A stretch of DNA of 41,017 bases, taken from positions 1 to 41,017 of the forward strand of contig CANFEB010000024.1 in assembly GCA_947445775.1 (NCBI GenBank), read 5' to 3'. The stretch is from Oligoflexales bacterium (GTDB lineage Bacteria > Bdellovibrionota_B > Oligoflexia > Oligoflexales > RGVZ01). How positions within the stretch are numbered: position 1 is the first letter of the stretch; each line of letters begins with the position of its first letter. The position numbers were made by a program, and so were the translations under genes. Of the stretch, positions 23,933 to 32,476 are shown one piece after another. The notes under the pieces were generated by a model. That model was not told the DNA's origin and searched no databases. It worked only from the letters and a program-made list of their open reading frames with translations.

Positions 23933-23960
23933 AGTTTCCGGCGCTTTCGCGCCAGAAACT
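23933..23960. other. Strong hairpin after the DUF1566 gene
   Basis: AGTTTCCGGCGC (23933-23944), loop TTTC and GCGCCAGAAACT (23949-23960) form a 12-bp stem with one mismatch. No T-run follows on either strand, so it is not a typical intrinsic terminator; it may be an mRNA end stabiliser or part of a mobile-element end next to the GIY-YIG relic. Confidence 0.5.
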
Positions 23961-24075
23961 ATCCCGAGCGTAGCGAGGGATCTCGACGCTCAGGGTTCAG
24001 AGATGTGACGAGGACGTCCTTCTTCGCCCGGTTCAAGCCTTTGAGCTGACGCTCGCGTTGGCGTGCTGCATCCAT
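23959..24075 (-). pseudogene. C-terminal relic of a GIY-YIG family nuclease
   Basis: Reading leftward from 24,075: MDAARQRERQLKGLNRAKKD followed by VLVTSLNPERRDPSLRSG and a stop. This matches the end of single-domain GIY-YIG proteins (REKQLKGW.R.KK..LI...NP.W.DL, often ending DPSLRSG). The N-terminal GIY-YIG core is absent; the sequence up to 24,285 is protein-like in short patches only and gives no second recognisable domain. Apart from this the 23,961-24,285 interval holds nothing I can support. Confidence 0.6.
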
Positions 24076-24285
24076 ATCCGGTTGTGCCGTTGCCTGTATC
24101 AGCAAGGGTAAGGCCGGCAAGGACAAAGAGTTCAGACGAGTCTTTCAGCTTGGTTGCATCAAAGGGAATTTCCTTTACGTGTTGGCCTCAACCTCGTTGC
24201 GCAGGCAAGACAAGTAGCCATTTGCTCCGATGCTGCTCAAGTATGCCGCACTCAAATCAATGGATTAAGGATCGAAGGGGGGCCT

Positions 24286-25416
24286 TCAACGCGGACGCAG
24301 CGAATTGACCTTGAGCCATTTGTCGCGTTCGCGAACAGCACGGACCAGCATCGCGTCGAGATCTTGTTGAATAGACCGCTTTGGAACCCAGCCAAGCCGC
24401 ATCCGCGCCCTAGTTAAATCAAAGGCAAAGTGCTCGCCCGCTAACTTGATCATCCACGGCCTGATGAATTTAGATTTTTTTCTTACCTTGCCGATCCATT
24501 CCAAAATTACTGCGCAAATGGTCACCACTTCTGGAGGCAATTGAATCAACGGAATCGCCTTGCCTTGAAATGCGACGCAGGCACGCCCATGAATTTCTCG
24601 GTAAGTCATCGCCTGTGGCTGACCGATCAAAAACTTCTCGCGGACGCCGCCTTCCATACTGACTTCCACTGATTTTTTAAAACGCTTTTCCAGCAAATCC
24701 AATTCAGCCTGGTGGATTAATTCACCGTTAGCGCCAAATTTCTGGATCACCAAAACAAATGCACGGACGATGTCTTCGATGTGACAATAAGTCAGACCAC
24801 GGGTGGGCGGTCCCGGATAAAAATGCTTTTCAGGGCCAGGCGCTGCGCATAACTCAATCCAGTTGAACAACGGCGCGTGCTCACCCCAGTCGGAATAAAT
24901 GGCCGCCAAAATCAATTGCACCACCGGTTGCCGGATGGTCGTCTGATCCAGAATGCGTTCAGCCTGCACCTTGCTGCGTGGATATTCCCACGTTGCCATG
25001 CGGGGGCTGTTTTCATTCTGACGTTGCCCCGGCAAAACCGGGGCTAGCATTCCCATACTATTGGCCGATATCACCAAACAGTTGCCTGGGGCATCCTTGG
25101 AGACAAGCATTAGCAACCGTTCGAGTCCCTGGTTTACCCGCTGGTAGGCAGGATTCGGCAAGTTAGTGTAATCAAAGTAGGCTGCAAGGTGAATGACAGC
25201 ATGCAGGTTAGCAGTGATCTTCGGACGGCGCTCCCAAATCTCCGTAAGGGACGTCACACTACCGATATCGATCTGATCAAAAACATCGTCCACATACATG
25301 TCATTCACGGGACGGTTATCAATGCACCAAAAACTAAATTGATCATTCAGCGCGAAACGAAGGTAGCGACCAACAAAACCCGCTGCGCCAGTTAAGATGA
25401 TCCATTGCTTAGCCAT
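24286..25416 (-). CDS. NAD(P)-dependent epimerase/dehydratase, extended SDR
   Basis: 376 residues. Rossmann motif TGAAGFVG (9-16), HLAAY (76-80) and active-site YPRSK (145-149, Tyr145/Lys149) with Ser117/Ser120 upstream: an intact extended short-chain dehydrogenase. The substrate is unknown; extended SDRs act on nucleotide sugars, sterols or beta-keto/hydroxy acyl chains. A hydrophobic segment near residues 285-300 could bind the membrane. ATG 25416 overlaps the fabH-like stop by one base (TGATG), so the two are coupled; a beta-hydroxy/keto-acyl product made by the synthase is a plausible substrate, by inference. Last gene of the eight-gene operon. Confidence 0.85.
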   Translation of the reverse strand: MAKQWIILTGAAGFVGRYLRFALNDQFSFWCIDNRPVNDMYVDDVFDQIDIGSVTSLTEIWERRPKITANLHAVIHLAAYFDYTNLPNPAYQRVNQGLERLLMLVSKDAPGNCLVISANSMGMLAPVLPGQRQNENSPRMATWEYPRSKVQAERILDQTTIRQPVVQLILAAIYSDWGEHAPLFNWIELCAAPGPEKHFYPGPPTRGLTYCHIEDIVRAFVLVIQKFGANGELIHQAELDLLEKRFKKSVEVSMEGGVREKFLIGQPQAMTYREIHGRACVAFQGKAIPLIQLPPEVVTICAVILEWIGKVRKKSKFIRPWMIKLAGEHFAFDLTRARMRLGWVPKRSIQQDLDAMLVRAVRERDKWLKVNSLRPR

Positions 25417-26462
25417 CAACTGACTTTATCGTGAACCCTGAACAAAACAGAACCCCACGTCAAGCCAGAGCCCACAACAGAAATTACAATAGTATCGCCA
25501 TGGCGGAACTTGTCCCAATTCTGAGATAACGTCACCGGAGCACCCGCACCGCCCTGGTTTCCAAAAAAGTCGACATTATAGAGATGCTTTTCAGAATCAA
25601 AACCAAGCCTCTGAGCAGCGGAGGCCAACATTCGCAGGTTTGCCTGATGCCCAATAAACCAGTTAACATCCGCAACGCGCAGGTTATTGCGCTCCATGAT
25701 GGCCTGGGCTGCGCTCACAGTTTTTAGGATTGCAAATTTCTGTACTGCCTTACCATCTTGCTCAAACGACTTACCATCAAGCATGCGGATCGTATCAGCC
25801 CCTTCAGGAGAGGACTCCACCATCGTGTCGATAACTTCGAGGCATTTTCCTCGCGGCGCGCTTTCCACATAGGCTGCATAGGCACTGTCGCCAAAAAGAA
25901 TACACCCCTTGCGATCTGAATAATCCACGCGACTTGTGTAACGTTCTGCTCCGAAAATCGCACCCGTCGTCGCGCTGCCAATGGCAAACGCGCCCCGCAT
26001 CGTCTGCAGTTGCACAGCAAAAGTGCTGCATGCGGAGTTCGTATCGAAGGCAAAGCCAGTTTTCAATTTCGAATCACGAGCCGCATAGCAGGCGTGGGAA
26101 GGGATATCACTATCAGGAACCGAGGTTCCGCCAATAACAGCCCCCGCATGAAGGTCTGCCGTATGCAGTCCAGAACGCTCCATGGCAAGGCCCCAGGCTT
26201 TTGCCCCCATTTGGCCGAAGGTCATGATCCTTCCCGCCTGAACCAAATCGTCGCGAGTGGTGTCTCCAAAACGCAAAGCGCGGATTTCCTCCGGACGAAG
26301 AATGCTGCGGCGCTCTTGAACGCCAACGCGATCAACAATCCACTGGGCATCAGATCCAATGTTCAAACTATCGAAAAAATTATTATCGAGCACGTTTTCA
26401 GGGAGGTAGTGCCCCATTGCGGTCAAAAACAACCTTGATTTTTTATTCTGATCAGCCGACAT
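25416..26462 (-). CDS. FabH-like 3-oxoacyl-ACP synthase III
   Basis: 348 residues of the thiolase/KAS III fold with a complete catalytic triad: Cys145 (NSACSTF), His272 (GHQANLRM) and Asn302 (NQGGAGAP). KAS III enzymes condense an acyl-CoA with malonyl-ACP and start fatty-acid chains; divergent relatives make signals or other acyl products. The sequence is more distant than housekeeping FabH (N-terminal 90 residues unusual) and lies with fabG and an SDR instead of a fab cluster, so a specialised role is possible. ATG 26462 has AGGA 5-6 nt upstream; fabG ends 10 bp before. Confidence 0.85.
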   Translation of the reverse strand: MSADQNKKSRLFLTAMGHYLPENVLDNNFFDSLNIGSDAQWIVDRVGVQERRSILRPEEIRALRFGDTTRDDLVQAGRIMTFGQMGAKAWGLAMERSGLHTADLHAGAVIGGTSVPDSDIPSHACYAARDSKLKTGFAFDTNSACSTFAVQLQTMRGAFAIGSATTGAIFGAERYTSRVDYSDRKGCILFGDSAYAAYVESAPRGKCLEVIDTMVESSPEGADTIRMLDGKSFEQDGKAVQKFAILKTVSAAQAIMERNNLRVADVNWFIGHQANLRMLASAAQRLGFDSEKHLYNVDFFGNQGGAGAPVTLSQNWDKFRHGDTIVISVVGSGLTWGSVLFRVHDKVS

Positions 26463-26472
26463 GCGATTCCTG

Positions 26473-27213
26473 TCAATTAGTAAACATTCCGCCGTTCACA
26501 TGGATGGTGGAACCGGTGATGTACGAAGATTTCTCGGAAGCTAAAAATTCCACTGCGCTTGCTATGTCTTCAACAGATCCAAATCGCTTCAATGGGATCC
26601 GACCAAGCATCGCTTCCTTGATCGATTCAGGCAACGCTCCGGTCATATCTGTCTCAATAAAACCAGGAGCCACACAATTGGCCAGAATTCCGAAAGCAGC
26701 AAGTTCCGACGCAATCGATTTGGTAAAGCCGACAATGCCGGCTTTCGTTGCCGCATACATGCTCTGGCCTGGATTGCCGGTAAAACCGACGACCGAAGCA
26801 AGGTTGATGATCCGCCCCCATTTTTGGCGAATCATTGGGCGCGCCGCGTATTTAGACAGTAAAAAAACTGACTTCAAATTGGTATTGAGCAAAGTGTCAA
26901 AATCATCCGGCTTGGCGAGGGGCAAAATCTGGTCGATCGCCGCACCAGCATTGTTGACCAAAACATGCAGCCCACCCATTTCAGCGGCGACAGCCTTGAT
27001 CAGTCCCTGGCAAGCAGCTGCATCGGTCAAGTCGGCACGAAAGGCGCGGGCCCCAGGAATCCTTGCACAAACAGCAAGGGCCTTATCTTCATGTCCACGG
27101 TAATGAACAGCCACCTTAAATCCGGCATTGCCCAAGGCAATGGCGCACGCGGCACCAATTCCACGAGAAGCTCCCGTTACCAATGCGACTTTGGCAATCT
27201 GATCGGTCATCAT
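26473..27213 (-). CDS. fabG: 3-oxoacyl-ACP reductase FabG
   Basis: 246-residue classical SDR. TGASRGIG (about 14-21), NNAGAA, active site Ser (NLASVVGF), YAATK (Tyr/Lys), and the C-terminal GSTIHVNGGMF are those of FabG, which reduces beta-ketoacyl-ACP with NADPH. It starts at ATG 27213 (or ATG 27210) after a G-rich run. It lies 27 bp after the HEAT-repeat gene and 10 bp before the fabH-like gene, so synthase and reductase are made together. Other SDR reductases share these motifs, so the ACP substrate is inferred from neighbours. Confidence 0.88.
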   Translation of the reverse strand: MMTDQIAKVALVTGASRGIGAACAIALGNAGFKVAVHYRGHEDKALAVCARIPGARAFRADLTDAAACQGLIKAVAAEMGGLHVLVNNAGAAIDQILPLAKPDDFDTLLNTNLKSVFLLSKYAARPMIRQKWGRIINLASVVGFTGNPGQSMYAATKAGIVGFTKSIASELAAFGILANCVAPGFIETDMTGALPESIKEAMLGRIPLKRFGSVEDIASAVEFLASEKSSYITGSTIHVNGGMFTN

Positions 27214-27240
27214 GTACCCCCCGGTTGAGGTGGCAGATTA

Positions 27241-29379
27241 TCAGCTGGCGCGCCCTCGGACAAGGCCGGGTTCGCCCTTAGACTGCCGCAAAAACTGATT
27301 CAACGCATGGGCCGATTGCACGATCTCAGCCGTGTTGCGCCAGATCCCATTGATATCGGCAGCGGTATCCGGATGAAACCCCTCATGGGCCGCCCGGTTG
27401 CGGAAATCCTGAAAAATATGCAGCAATCTGCAGAAATCAGCCAAGGCTGCCTGATCCCTAAACGTGTCTGGAACTGCCGGAAGAATCCCGGCGAGACCAA
27501 AACGGCACTCACTGCGCCCAAAAACAAAAAAGAATAATCCAAAGGCCTTAAGCCCATCTAAAGTGAACCGTCTGCCCGGCTTGAACTGACACAGTGCCAA
27601 CAACATTTTGCGCAACTTAAACTTACTAAAAAACGGGATCGCCTTGATGACCGGCATCCCTGCAATGTAGCCCTCAAATTCGTCCATCTTTTCATGAATC
27701 GGACGCGAGTAGCCAATCAAATCCAGCTTTCTTTGGATGGTCCCCTGCTGAACCAAACGAAGGCAGGCATCTTCGAAATACTCGCGGAATAAAAGCTCCA
27801 TAGCCTTATACTGCATATCAATCACTGGACTGAGATCAATCGATGCTGCTGCGGCCGCTCCCCCTTCAATCTGGCGATGAAAATACCAAGCAGTTCGCAA
27901 GGCACGCTTAACTTCGGCGGACAACTTTTCATAATGCGGAATAGACTTGCCAAGAGCTTCATCCATCACCCTTGCATCAATGCCCGAAGCCGCAACGACC
28001 ACGGGTCCCCCCGAAGCTTCCGCAATGTCGACCAAAGTTTCCCAAATTTCGACGAGCCCCTCGCTGGCTGACCCGCTGCGCCGCGCAACCTTGACCAATC
28101 CGGCCATGTGAGCGCCCGCTGCGAGAATCGCATCACGGTGGCCATCCAATGTTTGGCATTTCAGAATTTCGGCAACCTCGAACTGCAATTGAAAGTCAGC
28201 ATTCTCACGCGAGATCATGGAAATCAATTCCTGCACAGCTCTGGGTGATGCAATGCTACCGAGGGCTCGCGCCACTTCCGTCAATTCCCGGGTTTCGCCA
28301 GACCGAACAAAATCAAGGAGTTTGAGGACAGCATGATCGCTGCCACGACGTTTCCCAAGGGCGCGAATGCAGGCGATTTTATAGATACCGGTTTTCGAGC
28401 GCATGGAATTGGCAGCCGCGGTCCAACGTTCATCCGGCTCGCCAAGATCGCCGACGACCAATAATTGTTGCCAAACTCCAGTAACCTGATTTCTAATTCG
28501 TTCCGCAGGCATGTCCCTGCTCAGTAACCAGGCCAAACAGGCCCCGGCGCCGTTGTCGCTTCCAGGGCGGACCACCTGCATATCGACGACTTTCGTCGGC
28601 TTTCCCTGCGCGGATTTAACAATGGGCTTCCGGGACTTAGCGCCTGACTTGATTTCCCCAGAAAATTCAACGGACTTACCAAGCCAATCGAGGCTGCGGT
28701 CATCAGGCAGGAAACCAAATAGGGTCTGGGGAGAATCGGGAGCCACCGTTGCCTGGAGTCGCTCAAAATCCGCTGAATGAAAAAACCAAAGAAAAATCCA
28801 CGCCGTGAACGCTGATTTGTCCTCAGGTACAAATTCGTGAACTGACTTTTCACAGATCTTCCGGGCCAAAATCGAGACGCGATCGTCCCGAATATTCCTC
28901 TGCACCATTCGCATAAACAACAGCGCATTGAAGGCCGCGGACATTCTTCCAGCGCTGTTCAGAGCCGCATCAACACACGCGCGAGCAAGAGCATCATCTG
29001 GAGACCGCGCTGAAACATCGAGGATGGTGTAAAGGACTCGTTGGGGTAATCCAGGTAATGGCGCCAAACGGACGAGCTCACTCCACCGGGAACATTTTGG
29101 CGACTCAGCCCACAGCCTCAGCGCCTTGGCCGCAACGTCGGGTGGCCAATGAATCATGTGGTCAAAAACGAAATCCTCAAATGCCGCTGGATCCGCGTGA
29201 GAAGCAGCCTCTAGAAGTGCAAGTTTTTCTGCGGCCGGCAACTCGATCCCGAGCAGCCCGACAACCGCCGCGGGGTCCAACCCACCTCCAGACTGCGCAA
29301 GCTCCGCAAGAAGGTTCATCCGGATCTCGTGGGATTCACCGGAAAAGTACGAATCCAAGGTGTCGGAAATTGGTTTCAC
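27241..29379 (-). CDS. HEAT-repeat protein with HEPN-like C-terminal domain, unknown function
   Basis: 712 residues. The N-terminal two thirds consist of helical-pair repeats (for example SKTGIYKIACIRALGKR, ELTEVARALGSIASPRAVQE, FQLQFEVAEILKC) typical of HEAT/Armadillo solenoids. The C-terminal part (about 520-712) is an all-helical domain with FRNRAAHEG (659-667), an R-x4-H motif (Arg660/His665) like the active site of HEPN RNases. No signal peptide or membrane helix, so probably cytosolic. Start GTG 29379 has AGGAG 6 nt upstream, which fixes it. It follows tamA by 15 bp. I know no characterised protein with this layout. Confidence 0.7.
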   Translation of the reverse strand: MKPISDTLDSYFSGESHEIRMNLLAELAQSGGGLDPAAVVGLLGIELPAAEKLALLEAASHADPAAFEDFVFDHMIHWPPDVAAKALRLWAESPKCSRWSELVRLAPLPGLPQRVLYTILDVSARSPDDALARACVDAALNSAGRMSAAFNALLFMRMVQRNIRDDRVSILARKICEKSVHEFVPEDKSAFTAWIFLWFFHSADFERLQATVAPDSPQTLFGFLPDDRSLDWLGKSVEFSGEIKSGAKSRKPIVKSAQGKPTKVVDMQVVRPGSDNGAGACLAWLLSRDMPAERIRNQVTGVWQQLLVVGDLGEPDERWTAAANSMRSKTGIYKIACIRALGKRRGSDHAVLKLLDFVRSGETRELTEVARALGSIASPRAVQELISMISRENADFQLQFEVAEILKCQTLDGHRDAILAAGAHMAGLVKVARRSGSASEGLVEIWETLVDIAEASGGPVVVAASGIDARVMDEALGKSIPHYEKLSAEVKRALRTAWYFHRQIEGGAAAAASIDLSPVIDMQYKAMELLFREYFEDACLRLVQQGTIQRKLDLIGYSRPIHEKMDEFEGYIAGMPVIKAIPFFSKFKLRKMLLALCQFKPGRRFTLDGLKAFGLFFFVFGRSECRFGLAGILPAVPDTFRDQAALADFCRLLHIFQDFRNRAAHEGFHPDTAADINGIWRNTAEIVQSAHALNQFLRQSKGEPGLVRGRAS

Positions 29380-29394
29380 ACATAACTCCTAAGA

Positions 29395-32300
29395 TTAGAA
29401 TCTGGCACCAACATTCAAATCAAATTCGCCTCGGGTCAGCCAATATCCTTTTTGTTTTCCGCGCGGAAAACAGAGGGAAGCATTGATAGCGCAGGCCTTA
29501 GACTGCGGTTCATGGAGTGGCAGTCCATAAGCAAAATTCACAGAACCAATAGCCGTCAGAAAGTTCACACTGGTCCCATAGCTCGTGTAGTGGTCACTCC
29601 AGAGCCTGCGTGGATCCCGGCGCAAATCCCTCAGGCTGTAGCCATTATTGTCTTCCACAGACCGCAGAGCTGACGACGCAGGACAATCAGACCCAGATCC
29701 TGTTACTTCGACCGGATCGGCAAAGGCGCGCGCTAAACGGCTGCCCTCTTCTTCACTAAAAAAGACGTTGCCGTTGTCCAAAAATAAAGTTGTCGCCAGC
29801 GTTTCGCTCAACCGGTAACGCCCCTCAAACTTTAGCACAACCCTTCGGGATCCACCGGATCTGTTGCTTTGAAACGAACAGTCCCAAAATCCATCCTCAT
29901 CCAAATGGGGACTTCGAACCAGTGGTCCAAGGGACCTTTCGCGAAATCCACGAACCGTATCAGCACCACCAACATAGAGTCGTTCCGAAGGTGGCAATAA
30001 ATCGAGGGACCGGTCGCTCCCTTCGCGTTCGACATCATGAAACGTTGTCACAGATGCCCCCAAGGCCAAAACAAACCTCGAACCGAAGCCAAAGTATCGC
30101 GCATAATTGAAATCCGACCGCAGGTAGCGCAGGTCTCCACCAAGGGCAAAACGAGCCACGCTTAGTTCCGGAATCAGCGTGTAGCCACGAGTCGGCCAGG
30201 TTGAGTCGTTGCGCTTGTCAATATTTGCACGAATGCCAACAAAACCAATCCGGATGTCATCGGACAGCAACGCAGACTTTTGGATCTCGTCGCTCTCTTG
30301 GCGGGTGAATTTCTGACCATAAAATAGTGAGGCATGGGATGCCGTGCCAAGCCATCGCAACTTCCTGGTCAGGGCTAGTTCACCAAATCGGCTCAATTCC
30401 CAGGCGGTCTCGGTAGAACGGGCTTGATTGTTGGCAGAAACTGTAAAATCAAAGGGTAAATCCAAGACGTATGGTTCCACGTACCCGGCCCCAATATTGC
30501 GACCGACTAGAGTTTTATTACCAATAGCGACCTGGCGCAGCTCCTGTGAAAATCCCGCCCGGACGGATACCTGGCGGGCTAGCCCGCTGATATTGGAGTA
30601 GGTGGCCTCGGTATTAAAACGGTAACCATCTGCGAGGCTCCATCCGGGCCCAAATGCTACATTTCCAGCCTTGCCCTCGCGCACGTCCACCAGAATATCG
30701 ATTTCCGGTTCTTCATCGGCAAGCGCATTGCGATCCAACGGAAGTATTTGCACAGAGCGGAACAATCCAAGCGCAACAAGCGCCCGCCGTGACTCCGTGA
30801 TTGTCATCGGGTCATACCAGTCTCCGGCCTCAAATCTCAGCTCCCGAAGAACAACCTTGGACTTGGTGCGTGCCAGACCAGATACCGAGATATTCCCAAT
30901 CTTGACCCGGATGCCTTCAAAAACTTCTATCACGATATCGACGAGAATTTTTTTCCGCTCACTTCGATATGCCATATCCAATTTTACGTCTGCGTAGAGA
31001 AATCCAGCAGAAAAATACCTTGCCCTGATCGCCTGCTGCAATTTGAAAAGAGATGAGCGGTCTAGGGGAACATCCGACCGTAGAATGCCGTCTTCCTCAG
31101 CCAATTGCATGAGAGACCCAGACTCAAAAAATTTTGCCCCTTGGACTTGGATTGAGCCAAGAACACGAAGGGCACCCTCATTGATAGCTATCGTAATCTG
31201 CGCGTTGCCAGTCTCCTGATCGCGAGATGGCGGACGGTCACGAACGACCACATCCCAATACCCCGCCGCCTGATACCTGCCCCTGATGGCCTCGACTCCT
31301 GCCCTGATCATCTCTGGATCCAAGGGTGCCGAAGTATTTTGCCAAAACCCCTTGAGGTTCATCAGGGAAATCAATTCTCGATCTGAAAAGCGCTGCGCCC
31401 CCTCAAAGTTGACGCCGCGCAGCGTGTACTGCCTTCCCGGCTCAACATCAAAAACATACACAATTTCATCGTCACTGGGACGTTCCTGCTTCGGACCGGT
31501 AACAGCAACCTCACTGAATCCCCTGGAACGGTACCTGCGCGTCAACTCAGCCGCCATGGCGTCAGGACCGACAATGGTAGGATCGATACCTGAAAGTTCG
31601 TCCTGCGCAAAAAGATCATCGATGCGAAGTGTCGTGGATCGGTCACGTACCTGATAACGGATCCGCTTTCCTAGAATGCCCCCGATGTGAACGGTCGCAG
31701 AATTTTGCTGTTTGTGAAGAGTCAGTCCTGCCAATTCAATCCGCGCTTGGTTGTAACCGCGCCCCCGAACAGATTCCAACAACTTGTCCACGGTCTGGCG
31801 AATGGATTCCTCGTCGCAGATATCACCGACTGAAACGCCCTGAAGAATCCCAAGAGGAAGTTTTACCGACATATCGACCTTGTCAATGATGCATGGCTCA
31901 CCCTCGATGACTTTGGCGTTATACACCACTATCGAATTCTCATCTGAATTCTCTTCTGAATTCTCATCTGAATTCTCAACGACTGGTTTGACAACAACCT
32001 TGGCCTCGAAAAACCCCCTGCGATTCAAATACTGCACAAAATCGGACTCGATTTTTGTACGCATGGCGGCCGTATCAACCTGCCCCTCGACATTTTTGGC
32101 CATGGATTGCAATTGCGAACCGATGTCACGCAATGAGCTATCTACATCCACCTCGCCAATAACCCGGGCATGACGGAGTGAAATGACAAAGGCGCCTGAG
32201 CCAGCTGCTCCACCCTGTACAGAGGCAGCAATATATTGGGCATCGACTTGCAGAAAATCAGCTTTGCGTCCGATGTCCTCAACTAGACGCATCAGATCAC

Positions 32301-32457
32301 CTGGCGTATTAATTTCTGGGTGACGTTCCAGCAAATTTCTCTGAATGGCTTTCGATAGAAATCCGCTCTCCACGCGCCATGGCGCAGCGAGGCTCCTCCC
32401 TGAAGGCCACGCCGTCAGGAGTAATGCAGTCCAAAAAATTTTTCCCAAGACATTCAC
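29395..32457 (-). CDS. Omp85-family outer-membrane assembly protein (TamA/BamA-like)
   Basis: 1020 residues: signal peptide ending near SLAA (21-24), several POTRA-like repeats (about 45-620, for example QYTLRGVNFEGAQRFSDREL and RVLGSIQVQGAKFFESGSL), and a C-terminal Omp85 barrel with the loop-6 motif VRGF (in YVGGADTVRGFRE) and the terminal strand EFDLNVGARF. It is larger than E. coli TamA (about 577) and has more POTRA repeats, more like BamA, but directly follows tamB, which supports a TamA role in envelope assembly or lipid transport. GTG 32457 starts 19 bp after tamB. A 12-bp tandem repeat adds ENSDENSE to the second POTRA region. Confidence 0.85.
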   Translation of the reverse strand: MNVLGKIFWTALLLTAWPSGRSLAAPWRVESGFLSKAIQRNLLERHPEINTPGDLMRLVEDIGRKADFLQVDAQYIAASVQGGAAGSGAFVISLRHARVIGEVDVDSSLRDIGSQLQSMAKNVEGQVDTAAMRTKIESDFVQYLNRRGFFEAKVVVKPVVENSDENSEENSDENSIVVYNAKVIEGEPCIIDKVDMSVKLPLGILQGVSVGDICDEESIRQTVDKLLESVRGRGYNQARIELAGLTLHKQQNSATVHIGGILGKRIRYQVRDRSTTLRIDDLFAQDELSGIDPTIVGPDAMAAELTRRYRSRGFSEVAVTGPKQERPSDDEIVYVFDVEPGRQYTLRGVNFEGAQRFSDRELISLMNLKGFWQNTSAPLDPEMIRAGVEAIRGRYQAAGYWDVVVRDRPPSRDQETGNAQITIAINEGALRVLGSIQVQGAKFFESGSLMQLAEEDGILRSDVPLDRSSLFKLQQAIRARYFSAGFLYADVKLDMAYRSERKKILVDIVIEVFEGIRVKIGNISVSGLARTKSKVVLRELRFEAGDWYDPMTITESRRALVALGLFRSVQILPLDRNALADEEPEIDILVDVREGKAGNVAFGPGWSLADGYRFNTEATYSNISGLARQVSVRAGFSQELRQVAIGNKTLVGRNIGAGYVEPYVLDLPFDFTVSANNQARSTETAWELSRFGELALTRKLRWLGTASHASLFYGQKFTRQESDEIQKSALLSDDIRIGFVGIRANIDKRNDSTWPTRGYTLIPELSVARFALGGDLRYLRSDFNYARYFGFGSRFVLALGASVTTFHDVEREGSDRSLDLLPPSERLYVGGADTVRGFRERSLGPLVRSPHLDEDGFWDCSFQSNRSGGSRRVVLKFEGRYRLSETLATTLFLDNGNVFFSEEEGSRLARAFADPVEVTGSGSDCPASSALRSVEDNNGYSLRDLRRDPRRLWSDHYTSYGTSVNFLTAIGSVNFAYGLPLHEPQSKACAINASLCFPRGKQKGYWLTRGEFDLNVGARF
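31934..31978 (-). repeat. 12-bp tandem repeat (GAATTCTCATCT, about four units) in the tamA-like gene
   Basis: GAATTCTCATCT / GAATTCTCTTCT units in tandem encode ENSDENSEENSDENS on the minus strand, an acidic insert in a POTRA-region loop. The period is in frame. Confidence 0.85.
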
Positions 32458-32476
32458 GAATCAATCACATCCATTT

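Noticed and set aside
24286-26462. fabH-like and SDR genes as OleA/OleD of long-chain olefin synthesis
   Set aside because: No oleB or oleC gene is nearby, and I cannot identify the special glutamate of OleA; the KAS III triad alone does not support it.
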